The notes beneath the pieces were generated by a model. That model was not told the origin of the DNA, did not search any database, and was given only the letters and a program-made list of their open reading frames with translations. A stretch of 64,000 nt of DNA. It comes from Aquarana catesbeiana. Taxonomy: Eukaryota; Chordata; Amphibia; Anura; Ranidae. Location: assembly GCF_042186555.1 (NCBI RefSeq), contig NC_133333.1:63235628-63299627 (forward strand). Direction: 5' to 3'. Shown piece by piece: positions 1-14,274 of this stretch (position 1 is its first letter; every line of letters begins with the position of its first letter). A program made the position numbers and the translations under genes.

Positions 1-2188
1 GGTGACAGGACAGTGCATGCATCCCTGATCATGGCCCACTGATGTGGGTAAAAAAACCAAGCTCCGCTGACCCTGTCCTGGTGCCATAGTCACACAGGTA
101 CTCATTGATGGCCCTCTGCTGCGTGTGCAGCCGCTGCAGCATGGCCAACGTTGAGTCACAGATTAGGCGGTTCTTGGGCAGGTTAAATTCCTTTTGGAGG
201 TCAGCCAGCTGAGCACTGGCATTATATGACCTGCGGAAATGCACACAGACTTTTTCTGGCCTGCCTCAAGACATCCTGTAAGCCCGGGTACCTGCCCAAG
301 AACCGCTGCACCACTAAGTTAAGGATGTGAGCCAAACAGGGCACATGGGTCAGTTGTCCCTGTCGGAGGGCGGAGAGGAGGTTGGTGCCATTGTCGCAAA
401 CCACCATACCTGCCTTAAGCTGGCGTGGCGTCAACCACCTCTGAACCTGCCCCTGCAGAGCTGACAGAATCTCTGCCCCAGTGTGGCTTCTGTCCCCCAA
501 GTACACCAGCTCAAGCACCATATGGCATCTTTTGGCCTGCATGCTTGCGTAGCCCCTTGAACGCCTACGGAGCACCGCTGGTTCCAAAGTCAAATCAGCA
601 CAGGAAGAGGCCATGGAGGAAGAAGAGGAAGGGGTGGAGGAGAGAGGTGTGGCAGAATCACCACTAGTAGTATTTTGGAGGTGTGGTGGCAGCACAACCT
701 CCAACACTACTGCACCCTGTCCTGCATCCTTCCCAGCTGCCAGAAGAGTCACCCAGTGCGCGGTGAAAGATAGGTAATGTCCCTGTCCATGCCTGCTGGA
801 CCATGAGTCAGCGGTAATATGCACCTTACTGCTGACCGCCCTGTCCAGTGAGGCCAAGACATTGCCTTCCACATGCCGGTAGAGAGCCGGAATCACCTTC
901 CATGAGAAAAAGTGGCGTTTGGGAACCTGCCACTGAGGAACCGCACATTCCACAAACTCACAGAAGGGGGCAGAGTCTACCAACTGAAAAGGCAGCAGTT
1001 GAAGTGCTAGCAATTTAGCCAAGCTAGCATTCAACCGCTGGGCATGTGAATGGCTGGGAGTGAACTTCTTTCGGTGGTGCAGCGGCTGGGGCAGGGAAAT
1101 TTGCCTGGTACAATCTGATGTCGGTGTACCGATAGCAGGTTGCCCCCAAGGACTTGGCTGTGACACACCTAATTCTACACCTTCATTCCTCTCAGTGCAG
1201 GTCTCAGAGAGGACTGAAGGTATAGTGGGGTTGGAGATCCCATCTGATGAGGAGCAAGGAGAGGTCCTCTTTGTTCTTTGGTGCGGGTCTTTTAGATACG
1301 CTTGCCAACGAACTGCATGGCAGGTCAACATATGTCTGGTCAAGCATGTGGTGCCCAAGCGGGAGATGTTTTGGCCACAAGAGATACGCTTGAGACATAT
1401 GTTGCAAATAGCAGCGGTGGGATCTGATGAACTCGTCTCAAAAAAGGCCCACACCAAAGAACTTTTTGAATAACACGCAGAGACAGCAGCGCCCTGTGCA
1501 TGCGGAGCTCTGCGTTGTGATGCAGTCGGTGTGCTGCCCTTAAGCTGGCCCCTGGAGGGCATCCTGCCTCGTTGGTGATGTGACTCCTCCTCCTCTCTCC
1601 TATCAGGCACCCAAGTGAAGTCAGTGACCTCATCATCCCCCCCTCCTCATCACTGAAGCAAAGCTGGTAGTATGCTGCAGCTGGGGGAACATGACTGCCA
1701 GATTGATGTCCTTCTTGGGCACCCCCTCTCTCTGGGCTCACGTTACTGCCTTCCTCTAGCTGGGTACCATCATTGGAGCCTTCAAAACGCTGGGCATCCT
1801 CCTGGAGCATGTACCCAACACTGAGGTCAAACAGTTCGGGGGACTCCTCAGGAGGATATGGTGGGTCTAGGGAAGGAGTGACTGATGCCATTGAGCCAAG
1901 GAAAGAGGCCGCGTTGGCAGCTGCTTTGCCAGACAAAGTACCCTGAGCCTGGGTGAGAGAGGATGAGGAGGATGAGGATGGCTTGGTCATCCACTCTACC
2001 AAGTCTTCCACATGTTGTGGCTCAACACGGCCAACTGCCAAAAAAAAGGACAAGCGTGTCCCATGGCCACGTGCTGTTGAGGATGCACCGTCTCCACGAC
2101 CAGCACTGTTGCCTCTAGACACAGAGCCTGCTTGCCCTCTTTTACTGGCTTGTGACTGTCTGCCTCTCCTTGTTGGCCTTCCAGACAT
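1..2188 (-). pseudogene. hAT transposase with BED zinc finger, three frameshifts, C-terminus off window
   Basis: Transposase of the hAT superfamily, the nuclear enzyme that excises and inserts the element. The likely start is the ATG at 2188 (MSGRPTRRGRQ), followed by a basic, Ser/Gly-rich tail and acidic stretches. After a frame change the 462-codon frame ending at 222 contains a BED finger (CNIC at residues 69-72, H93 and H98), TADSWSS with the likely first catalytic Asp (D268), VVCDNGTN with the likely second Asp (D406), and the conserved CLAH at 425-428. The reading then passes to a third frame (244-29, HFRRSYNASAQ...) and a fourth at the window edge (HQWAMIRDACTVLS). The breaks fall at C7 1637-1643 (one base short), T5 251-255 (one extra) and A7 50-56 (one short). 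The third catalytic residue and dimerisation domain lie outside. Family identity is secure; activity is unlikely as sequenced. Confidence 0.85.
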
Positions 2189-2236
2189 ACTAATGGCTGG
2201 CAATGAGATGTAGCTGCACAAAGCTGGGTTGTATAT
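2189..2236 (-). other. hAT leader between start codon and array
   Basis: This short non-repeat stretch lies just upstream of the transposase ATG on the minus strand. It contains a candidate splice acceptor (ctcattgccag read on the minus strand), which could splice out the tandem array from the transcript. No transcript evidence is available here. Confidence 0.35.
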
Positions 2237-5200
2237 ATATACTGAAACTGCAGCTAGCAGAATCAACTGCCTGCCTGTAGTATTATTAGTATGAGAACAC
2301 CAGCAAATGTCTTGAGGTAGCTTTAGGTGCACACTGTGCAGAGGACACACTACACTAACTTGTAAATACTACAGCTGCCTGTGGTACTGTACTAATAGGA
2401 TCAGAAGAACACCACTAATTTTGTTTAGGTAGCTTTAGGTGCACACTGTGCAGAGGACGCACTAAACTAACTTGTAAATACTGCAGCTGCCTGCGGTAGT
2501 GTACTAATAGGATCAGAAGAACACTACTAATTTTCTTCAGGTAGCTTTAGGTGCACACTGTGCAGAGGACACACTACACTAACTTGTAAATGCTGCAGCT
2601 GCCTGCGGTACTGTACTAATAGGATCGGAAGAACACCACTAATTTTCTTCAGGTAGCTTTAGGTGCACACTGTGCAGAGGATGCACTACACTTACTTGTA
2701 AATACTACAGCTGCCTGTGGTACTGTACTAATAGGATCAGAAGAACACCACTAATTTTGTTTAGGTAGCTTTAGGTGCACACTGTGCAGAGGACGAGCTA
2801 AACTAATTTGTAAATACTGCAGCTGCCTGCGGTAGTGTACTAATAGGATCAGAAGAACACTACTAATTTTCTTCAGGTAGCTTTAGGTGCACACTGTGCA
2901 GAGGACACACTACACTAACTTGTAAATACTGCAGCTGCCTGCGGTACTGTACTAATAGGATCAAAAGAACACCACTAATTTTGTTTAGGTAGCTTTAGGT
3001 GCACACTGTGCAGAGGACAGAGTGCACTAACTGTAAATACTGTAGCTGTCTGCCTGTGGTATTAATAGGAGCAGAACAACAGCAATTGTCTCCAGGTAGC
3101 TTTAGGTGCACACTGTGCAGAGGATGCACTACACTAACTAAATACTGTAGCTGCCTGCCTGTGGTATTAGTAGGATCAGAACACCACTAATTTTCTTCAG
3201 GTAGCTTTAGGTGCACACTGTGCAGAGGACACACTACACTAACTTGTAAATACTGCAGCTGCCTGCAGTACTGTACTAATAGGATCAGAAGAACACCACT
3301 AATTTTGTTTAGGTAGCTTTAGGTGCACATTGTGCAGAGGGCGCACTAAACTAACTTGTAAATACTGCAGATGCCTGTGGTAGTGTACTAATAGGATCAG
3401 AAGAACAGCACTAATTTTCTTCAGGTAGCTTTAGGTGCACACTGTGCAGAGGACGCACTACACTTACCTGTAAATACTACAGCTGCCTGTGGTACTGAAC
3501 TAATAGGATCAGAAGAACACCGCTAATTTTGTTTAGGTAGCTTTAGGTGCACACTGTGCAGAGGACGCACTAAACTAACTTGTAAATACTGCAGCTGCCT
3601 GCGGTAGTGTACTAATAGGATCAGAAGAACACTACTAATTTTCTTCAGGTAGCTTTAGGTGCACACTGTGCAGAGGACACACTACACTAACTTGTAAATA
3701 CTGCAGCTGCCTGCGGTACTGTACTAATAGGATCAGAAGAACACCACTAATTTTGTTTAGGTAGCTTTAGGTGCACACTGTGCAGAGGACACACTACACT
3801 AACTTGTAAATACTGCAGATGCCTCTGGTAGTGTACTAATAGGATCAGAAGAACACCACTAATTTTCTTCAGGTAGCTTTAGGTGCACACTGTGCAGAGG
3901 ATGCAGTACACTAACTGTAAATACTGTAACTGCCTGCTTGTGGTATTAATAGGAGCAGAACAACAGCAATTGTCTTCAGGTAGCTTTAGGTGAACACTGT
4001 GCAGAGGACACACTACACTAACTGTAAATCCTGTAGCTGCCTGCCTGTGGTATTAATAGGAGCAGAACAACAGCAATTGTCTCCAGGTTGCTTTAGGTGC
4101 ACACTGTGCAGAGGACACACTACACTAACTGTAAATACTGTAGCTGCCTGCCTGTGGTATTAATAGGATCAGAAGAACACCACTAATTTTCTTCAGGTAG
4201 TTTTAGGTGCACACTGTGCAGAGGACACAGTGCACTAACTGTAAATACTGTAGCTGCCTGCCTGTGGTATTAATAGGAGCAGAACAACAGCAATTGTCTT
4301 CAGGTAGCTTTAGGTGAACACTGTGCAGAGGACGCACTACACTAACTGTAAATACAGTAGCTGCCTGCCTGTGGTATTAATAGGAGCAGAACAACAGCAA
4401 TTGTCTCCAGGTAGCTTTAGGTGCACACTGTGCAGAGGACGAAATACACTAACTGTAAATACTGTAGCTGCCTGCCTGTGGTATTAATAGGATCAGAAGA
4501 ACACCACTCATTTTCTTCAGGTAGTTTTAGGTGCACACTGTGCAGAGGACACAGTGCACTAACTGTAAATACTGTAGCTGCCTGCCTGTGGTATTAATAG
4601 GAGCAGAACAGCAGCAATTGTCTTCAGGTAGCTTTAGGTGAACACTGTGCAGAGGACGCACTACACTAACTGTAAATACTGTAGCTGCCTGCCTGTGGTA
4701 TTAATAGGAGCAGAACAACAGCAATTGTCTCCAGGTAGCTTTAGGTGCACACTGTGCAGAGGATGAAATACACTACCTGTAAATACTGTAGCTGCCTGCC
4801 TGTGGTATTAATAGGATCAGAAGAACACCACTCATTTTCTTCAGGTAGCTTTAGGTGCACACTGTGCAGAGGACAGTGCACTAACTGTAAATCCTGTAGC
4901 TGCCTGCCTGTGGTATTAATAGGAGCAGAACAACAGCAATTGTCTCCAGGTAGCTTTAGGTGCACACTGTGCAGAGGACACATTACACTAACTGTAAATA
5001 CTGCAGCTGCCTGCAGTACTGTAATAATAGGATCAGAAGAACACCACTAATTTTCTTCAGGTAGTTTTAGGTGCACACTGTGCAGAGGATGCACTTCACT
5101 TACTTGCAAATACTACAGCTGCCTGCGGTACTGTACTAATAGGATCAGAAGAACACCACTAATTTTGTTCAGGTAGCTTTAGGTGCACACTGTGCAGATA

Positions 5201-8200
5201 ATGCACTAAACTAACTTGTAAATAATGCAGCTGCCTGCCTGTGGTATTAATAGGATCAGAAGAACACCACTAATTTTCTTCAGGTAGTTTTAGGTGCACA
5301 CTGTGCAGAGGACACAGTGCACTAACTGTAAATACTGTAGCTGCCTGCCTGTGGTATTAATAGGAGCAGAACAAGAGCAATTGTCTTCAGGTAGCTTTAG
5401 GTGAACACTGTGCAGAGGACGCACTACACTAACTGTAAATACAGTAGCTGCCTGCCTGTGGTATTAATAGGAGCAGAACAACAGCAATTGTCTCCAGGTA
5501 GCTTTAGGTGCACACTGTGCAGAGGATGAAATACACTACCTGTAAATACTGTAGCTGCCTGCCTGTGGTATTAATAGGATCAGAAGAACACCACTCATTT
5601 TCTTCAGGTAGCTTTAGGTGCACACTGTGCAGAGGACACAGTGCACTAACTGTAAATACTGTAGCTGCCTGCCTATGGTATTAATAGGAGCAGAACAACA
5701 GCAATTGTCTCCAGGTAGCTTTAGGTGCACACTGTGCAGAGGACACACTACACTAACTGTAAATACTGCAGCTGCCTGCGGTACTGTAATAATAGGATCA
5801 GAAGAACACCACTAATTTTCTTCAGGTAGCTTTAGGTACACACTGTGCAGAGGATGCACTACACTTACTTGCAAATACTACAGCTGCCTGCGGTACTGTA
5901 CCAATAGGATCAGAAGAACACCACCAATTTTGTTCAGGTAGCTTTAGGTGCACACTGTGCAGATGATGCACTAAACTAACTTGTAAATAATGCAGCTGCC
6001 TGCGGTAGTGTACTAATAGGATCAGAAGAACACCACTAAATTTCTTCAGGTAGCTTTAGGTGCACACTGTGCAGAGGACGCAGTACACTAACTGTAAATA
6101 CTGTAACTGCCTGCCTGTGGTATTAATAGGAGCAGAACAACAGCAATTGTCTCCAGGTAGCTTTAGGTGCACACTGTGCAGAGGACGAACTACACTAACT
6201 GTAAATACTGTAGCTGCCTGCCTGTGGCATTAATAGGATCAGAAGAACACCACTAATTTTCTTCAGGTAGCTTTAGGTGCACACTGTGCAGAGGACACCG
6301 TGCACTAACTGTAAATACTGTAGCTGCCTGCCTGTGGTATTAATAGGAGCAGAACAACAGCAATTGTCTTCAGGTAGCTTTAGGTGAACACTGTGAAGAG
6401 GACGCACTAACTAACTGTAAATACTGTAGCTGCCTGCCCGTGGTATTAATAGGAGCAGAACAACAGCAATTGTCTCCAGGTAGCCTTAGGTGCACACTGT
6501 GCAGAGGATGAAATACACTACCTGTAAATACTGTAGCTGCCTTCCTGTGGTATTAATAGGATCAGAAGAACACCACTCATTTTCTTCAGGTAGCTTTAGG
6601 TGCACACTGTGCAGAGGACAGTGCACTAACTGTAAATCCTGTAGCTGCCTGCCTGTGGTATTAATAGGAGCAGAACAACAGCAATTGTCTCCAGGTAGCT
6701 TTAGGTGCACACTGTGCAGAGGACACACTACACTAACTGTAAACACTGCAGCTGCCTGCGGTACTGTAATAATAGGATCAGAAGAACACCACTAATTTTC
6801 TTCAGGTAGCTTTAGGTGCACACTGTGCAGAGGATGCACTACACTTACTTGCAAATACTACAGCTGCCTGCGGTACTGTACTAATAGGATCAGAAGAACA
6901 CCACTAATTTTGTTCAGGTAGCTTTAGGTGCACACTGTGCAGATGATGCACTAAACTAACTTGTAAATAATGCAGCTGCCTGCGGTAGTGTACTAATAGG
7001 ATCAGAAGAACACCACTAATTTTCTTCAGGTAGCTTTAGGTGCACACTGTGCAGAGGACGCAGTACACTAACTGTAAATACTGTAACTGCCTGCTTGTGG
7101 TATTAATAGGAGCAGAACAACAGCAATTGTCTTCAAGTAACTTTAAGTGCACACTGTGCAGAGGACACAGTGCACTAACTGTAAATACTGTAGCTGCCTG
7201 CCTGTTGTATTAATAGGATCAGAACACCACCAATTTTGTTTAGGTAGCTTTAGGTGCACACTGTGCAGAGGACGCACTTCACTAACTTGTAAATACTACA
7301 GCTGCCTGCGGTACTGTACTAATAGGATCAGAAGAACACCACTAATTTTCTTCAGGTAGCTTTAGGTGCACACTGTGCAGAGGACGCACTATACTAACTT
7401 GTAAATATTACAGCTGCCTGCGGTAATGTACTAATAGGATCAGAAGAACACCACTAATTTTGTTTAGGTAGCTTTAGGTGCACACTGTGCATAGGATGCA
7501 CTAAACTAACTTGCAAATACTACAGCTGCCTGTGGTACTGTACTAATAGGATCAGAAGAACACCACTAATTTTGTTCAGGTAGCTTTAGGTGCACACTGT
7601 GCAGATGATGCACTAAACTAACTTGTAAATACTGCAGCTGCCTGCGGTAGTGTACTAATAGGATCAGAAGAACACCACTAATTTTCTTCGGGTAGCTTTA
7701 GGTGCACACTGTGCAGAGGACGCAGTACACTAACTGTAAATACTGTAACTGCCTGCTTGTGGTATTAATAGGAGCAGAATAACAGCAATTGTCTTCAGGT
7801 AGCTTTAGGTGCACACTGTGCAGAGGACGCACTACACTAACTGTAAATACTGTAGCTGCCTGCCTGTGGTATTAATAGGAGCAGAAAAACAGCAATTGTC
7901 TCCAGGTAGCTTTAGGTGCACACTGTGCAGAGGATGAACTACACTAACTGTAAATACTGTAGCTGCCTGCCTGTGGTATTAATAGGATCAGAAGAACACC
8001 ACTAATTTTCTTCAGGTAGTTTTAGGTGCACACTGTGCAGAGGACACAGTGCACTAACTGTAAATACTGTAGCTGCCTGCCTGTGGTATTAATAGGAGCA
8101 GAACAACAGCAATTGTCTTCAGGTAGCTTTAGGTGAACACTGTGCAGAGGACGCACTACACTAACTGTAAATACAGTAGCTGCCTGCCTGTGGTATTAAT

Positions 8201-9094
8201 AGGAGCAGAACAACAGCAATTGTCTCCAGGTAGCTTTAGGTGCACACTGTGCAGAGGACGAATTACACTAACTGTAAATACTGTAGCTGCCTGCCTGTGG
8301 TATTAATAGGATCAGAAGAACACCACTCATTTTCTTCAGGTAGTTTTAGGTGCACACTGTGAAGAGGACACAGTGCACTAACTGAAAATACTGTAGCTGC
8401 CTGCCTGTGGTATTAATAGGAGCAGAACAACAGCAATTGTCTTCAGGTAGCTTTAGGTGAACACTGTGCACAGGACGCACTACACTAACTGTAAATACTG
8501 TAGCTGCCTGCCTGTGGTATTAATAGGAGCAGAACAATAGCAATTGACTCCAGGTAGCTTTAGGTGCACACTGTGCAGAGGATGAAATACACTAACTGTA
8601 AATACTGTAGCTGCCTGCCTGTGGTATTAATAGGATCAGAAGAACACCACTCATTTTCTTCAGGTAGCTTTAGGTGCACACTGAACAGAGGACAGTGCAC
8701 TAACTGTAAATCCTGTAGCTGCCTGCCTGTGGCATTAATAGGAGCAGAACAACAGCAATTGTCTCCAGGTAGCTTTAGGTGCACACTGTGCAGAGGACAC
8801 ACTACACTAACTGTAAATACTGCAGCTGCCTGCGGTACTGTAATAATAGGATCAGAAGAACACCACTAATTTTCTTCAGGTAGCTTTAGGTGCACACTGT
8901 GCAGATGATGCACTAAACTAACTTGTAAATAATGCAGCTGCCTGCGGTAGTGTACTAATAGGATCAGAAGAACACCACTAATTTTGTTCAGGTAGCTTTA
9001 GGTGCACACTGTGCAGAGGATGCAGTACACTAACTGTAAATACTGTAACTGCCTGCTTGTGGTATTAATAGGAGCAGAACAACAGCAATTGTTT

Positions 9095-12000
9095 CCAGGT
9101 AGCTTTAGGTGCACACTGTGCAGAGGACGCACTACACTAACTGTAAATACTGTAGCTGCCTGCCTGTTGTATTAATAGGATCAGAACACCACCAATTTTG
9201 TTTAGGTAGCTTTAGGTGCACACTGTGCAGAGGACGCACTACACTAACTTGTAAATACTACAGCTGCCTGCGGTACTGTACTAATAGGATCAGAAGAACA
9301 CCACTAATTTTCTTCAGGTAGCTTTAGGTACACACTGTGCAGAGGACGCACTATACTAACTTGTAAATACTGCAGCTGCCTGCGGTAGTGTACTAATAGG
9401 ATCAGAAGAACACCACTAGTTTTCTTCGGGTAGCTTTAGGTGCACACTGTGCAGAGGACGCAGTACACTAACTGTAAATACTGTAACTGCCTGCTTGTGG
9501 TATTAATAGGAGCAGAACAACAGCAATTGTCTTCAGGTAGAGTTAGGTGCACTCTGTGCAGAGGACGCACTACACTAACTGTAAATACTGTAGCTGCCTG
9601 TCTGTGGTATTAATAGGAGCAGAACAACAGCAATTGTCTACAGGTAGCTTTAGGTGCACACTGTGCAGAGGACGAACTACACTAACTGTAAATACTGTAG
9701 CTGCCTGCCTGTGGTATTAATAGGATCAGAAGAACACCACTAATTTTCTTCAGGTAACTTTAGGTTCACACTGTGCAGAGGACACAGTGCACTAACTGTA
9801 AATACTGTAGCTGCCTGCCTGCGGTATTAATAGGAGCAGAACAACAGCAAATGTCTTCAGGTAGCTTTAGGTGAACACTGTGCAGAGGATGCACTACACT
9901 AACTGTAAATACTGTAGCTGCCTGCCTGCGGTATTAATAGGAGCAGAACAACAGCAATTGTCTCCAGGTAGCTTTAGGATCACATTGTGCAGAGGACGAA
10001 CTACACTAACTGTAAATACTATTGCTGCCTGCCTGTGGTATTAATAGGATCAGAAGAACACCACTAATTTTCTTCAGGTAGCTTTAAGTGCACACTGTGC
10101 AGAGGACACAGTGCACTAACTGTAAATACAGTGGCTGCCTGCCCGTGGTATTAATAGGAGCAGAACAACAGCAATTGTCTCCAGGTAGCTTTAGGTGCAC
10201 ACTGTGCAGAGGACGCACTACACTAACTGTAAATACTGTAGCTGCCTGCCTGTTGTATTAATAGGATCAGAACACCACTAATTTTGTTTATGTAGCTTTA
10301 GGTGCACACTGTGCAGAGGACGCACTACACTAACTTGTAAATACTACAGCTGCCTTTGGTACAGTACGAATAGGATCAGAAGAACACCACTAATTTTGTT
10401 TAGGCAGCTTTAGGTGCACACTGTGCAGAGGACGCACTAAACTAACTTCTAATTACTGCAGCTGCCTGCGGTAGTGTACTAATAGGATCAGAAGAACACT
10501 ACTAATTTTCTTCAGGTAGCTTTAGGTGCACACTGTGCAGAGGACACACTACACTAACTTGTAAATACTGCAGCTACCTGCGGTACTGTACTAATAGGAT
10601 CAGAAGAACACCACTAATTTTCTTCAGGTAGCTTTAGGTGCACACTGTGCAGAGGACGCACTAAACTAACTTGCAAATACTGCAGCTGCCTGCTGTAGTG
10701 TACTAATAGGATCAGAAGAACACTACTAATTGTCTTCAGGTAGCTTTAGGTGCACACTGTGCGGAGGACACACTACACTAACTTGTAAATACTGCAGCTG
10801 CCTGCAGTACTGTACTAATAGGATCAGAAGAACACCACTAATTTTGTTTAGGTAGCTTTAGGTGCACATTGTGCAGAGGGCGCACTAAAGTAACTTGTAA
10901 ATACTGCAGATGCCTGTGGTAGTGTACTAATAGGATCAGATGAACAGCACTAATTTTCTTCAGGTAGCTTTAGGTGTACACTGTGCAGAGGATGCAGTAC
11001 ACTAACTGTAATTACTGTAACTGCCTGCCTGTGGAATTAATAGGAGCAGAACAACAGCAATTGTCTCCAGGTAGCTTTAGGTGCACACTGTGCAGAGGAC
11101 GAACTACACTAACTGTAAATACTGTAGCTGCCTGCCTGTGGCATTAATCGGATCAGAAGAACACCACTAATGTTCTTCAGGTAGCTTTAGGTGCACACTG
11201 TGCAGAGGGCACCGTGCACTAACTGTAAATACTGTAGCTGCCTGCCTGTGGCATAAATAGGATCAGAAGAACACCACTAATTTTGTTTCGGTAGCTTTAG
11301 GTGCACACTGTGCAGAGGATGCACTAAACTAACTTGTAAATACTGCAGCTGCCTGCGGTAGTGTATTTATAGGATCAGAAGAACACTACTAATTTTCTTC
11401 ACGTAGCTTTAGGTGCACACTCTGCAGAGGACACACTACACTAACTTGTAAATACTGCAGCTGCCTGCAGTACTGTACTAATAGGATCAGAAGAACACCA
11501 CTAATTTTCTTCAGGTAGCTTTTGTGCACACTGTGCAGAGGACGCACTACACTTACCTGTAAATACTACAGCTGCCTGTGGTACTGTACTAATAGGATCA
11601 GAAGAACACCGCTAATTTTGTTTAGGTAGCTTTAGGTGCACACTGTGCAGAGGACGCACTAAACTAACTTGTAAATACTGCAGCGGCCTGCGGTAGTGTA
11701 CTAATAGGATCAGAAGAACACTACTAATTTTCTTCAGGTAGCTTTAGGTGCACACTGTGCAGAGGACACACTACACTAACTTGTAAATACTGCAGCTGCC
11801 TGCAGTACTGTACTAATAGGATCAGAAGAACACCACTAATTTTGTTTAGGTAGCTTTAGGTGTACATTGTGCAGAGGACGCACTAAACTAACTTGTAAAT
11901 ACTGCAGATGCCTCTGGTAGTGTACTAATAGGTTCAGAAGAACACCACTAATTTTCTTCAGGTAGCTTTAGGTGCACACTGTGCAGAGAACGCACTACAC

Positions 12001-12815
12001 TAACTCTAAATACTGTAGCTGCCCTCTTGTGGTATTAATAGGATCAGAACATTACTAATTTTCTTCAGGTAGCTTTAGGTGCACACTGTGCAGAGGACGC
12101 ACTACACTAACTTGTAAATACTACAGCTGCCTGTGGTACTGTACTAATAGGATCAGAAGAACACCACTAATTTTGTTCAGGTAGCTTTAGGTACACACTG
12201 TGCAGAGGACGCACTAAACGAACTTGTAAATACTGCAGCTGCCTGCGGTACTGTACTAATAGGATTAGAAGAAGAACACTACTAATTTTCTTCAAGTAGC
12301 TTTAGGTGCACACTGTACAGAGGACACACTACACTAACTTGTAAATACTGCAGCTGCCTGCGGTACTGTAATAATAGGATCAGAAGAACACCACTAATTT
12401 TCTTCAGGTAGCTTTAGGTGCACACTATGCAGCGGATGCACTACACTTACTTGCAAATACTACAGCTGCCTGTGGTACTGTACTAATAGGATTAGAAGAA
12501 CACCACTAATTTTGTTCAGGTAGCTTTAGGTGCACACTGTGCAGATGATGCACTAAACTAACTTGTAAATACTGCAGCTGCCTGCGGTAGTGTACTAATA
12601 GGATCAGAAGAACACCACTAATTTTCTTCAGGTAGCTTTAGGTGCACACTGTGCAGAGGACGCAGTACACTAACTGTAAATACTGTAACTGCCTGCTTGT
12701 GGTAATAATAGGAGCAGAACAACAGCAATTGTCTTCAGGTAGCTTTAGGTGCACTCTGTGCAGAGGACGCACTACACTAACTGTAAATACTGTAGCTGCC
12801 TGTCTGTGGTATTAA
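9095..12815. repeat. Array block A, copy 1 of a ~3.7 kb long-range duplication
   Basis: This block matches 23297-27238 in the same orientation. Diagnostic variants occur in both copies: gcactctgtg at 9549 and 23751 (offset 14202), tgcctttggt at 10351 and 24553 (14202), gcattaatcgg at 11141 and 25567 (14426), and gaacattactaatt at 12047 and 26473 (14426). The offset steps by 224 bp between the second and third markers, which equals two 112-bp units extra in copy 2. Confidence 0.85.
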
Positions 12816-14274
12816 TAGGATCAGAAGAACACCACTAATTTTCTTCAGGTAGCTTTAGGTGCACACTGTGCAGAGGACACAGTGCACTAACTGTAAATCC
12901 TGTAGCTGCCTGCCTGTGGTATTAATAGGAGCAGAACAACAGCAATTGTCTCCAGGTAGCTTTAGGTGCACACTGTGCAGAGGACACACTACACTAACTG
13001 TAAATACTGTAGCTGCCTGCCTGTGGTATTAATAGGATCAGAAGAACACCACAAATTTTCTTCAGGTAGTTTTAGGTGCACACTGTGCAGAGGACACAGT
13101 GCACTAACTGTAAATACTGTAGCTGCCTGCCTGTGGTATTAATAGGAGCAGAACAACACCAATTGTCTTCAGGTAGCTTTAGGTGAACACTGTGCAGAGG
13201 ACGCACTACACTAACTGTAAATACAGTAGCTGCCTGCCTGTGGTATTAATAGGAGCAGAACAACAGCAATTGTCTCCAGGTAGCTTTTAGGTGCACACTG
13301 TGCAGAGGACGAAATACACTAACTGTAAATACTGTAGCTGCCTGCCTGTGGTATTAATAGGATCAGAAGAACACCACTCATTTTCTTCAGGTAGTTTTAG
13401 GTGCACACTGTGCAGAGGACACAGTGCATTTACTGTAAATACTGTAGCTGCTTGCCTGTGGTATTAATAGGAGCAGAACAACAGCAATTGTCTTCAGGTA
13501 GCTTTAGGTGAACACTGTGCAGAGGACGCACTACACTAACTGTAAATACTGTAGCTGCCTGCCTGTGGTATTAATAGGAGCAGAACAACAGCAATTGTCT
13601 CCAGGTAGCTTTAGGTGCACACTGTGCAGAGGATGAAATACACTACCTGTAAATACTGTAGCTGCCTGCCTGTGGTATTAATAGGATCAGAAGAACACCA
13701 CTCATTTACTTCAGGTAGCTTTAGGTGCACACTGTGCAGAGGACAGTGCACTAATTGTAAATCCTGTAGCTGCCTGCCTGTGGTATTAATAGGAGGAGAA
13801 CAACAGCAATTGTCTCCAGGTATCTTTAGGTGCACACTGTGCAGAGGACACACTACACTAACTGTAAATACTGCAGCTGCCTGCGGTACTGTAATAATAG
13901 GATCAGAAGAACACCACTAATTTTCTTCAGGTAGCTTTAGGTGCACACTGTGCAGAGGATGCACTACACTTACTTGCAAATACTACAGCTGCCTGCAGTA
14001 CTGTACTAATAGGATCAGAAGAACACCACTAATTTTGTTCAGGTAGCTTTAGGTGCACACTGTGCAGATGATGTACTAAACTAACTTGTAAATAATGCAG
14101 CTGCCTGCGGTAGTGTACTAATAGGATCAGAAGAACACCACTAATTTTCTTCAGGTAGCTTTAGGTGCACACTGTGCAGAGGACACAGTGCACTAACTGT
14201 AAATCCTGTAGCTGCCTGCCTGTGGTATTAATAGGAGCAGAACAACAGCAATTGTCTCCAGGTAGCTTTAGGTG

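Noticed and set aside
1060..1473. Plus-strand 137-codon ORF
   Set aside because: It is the shadow of the hAT transposase on the opposite strand, which has recognisable domain motifs.
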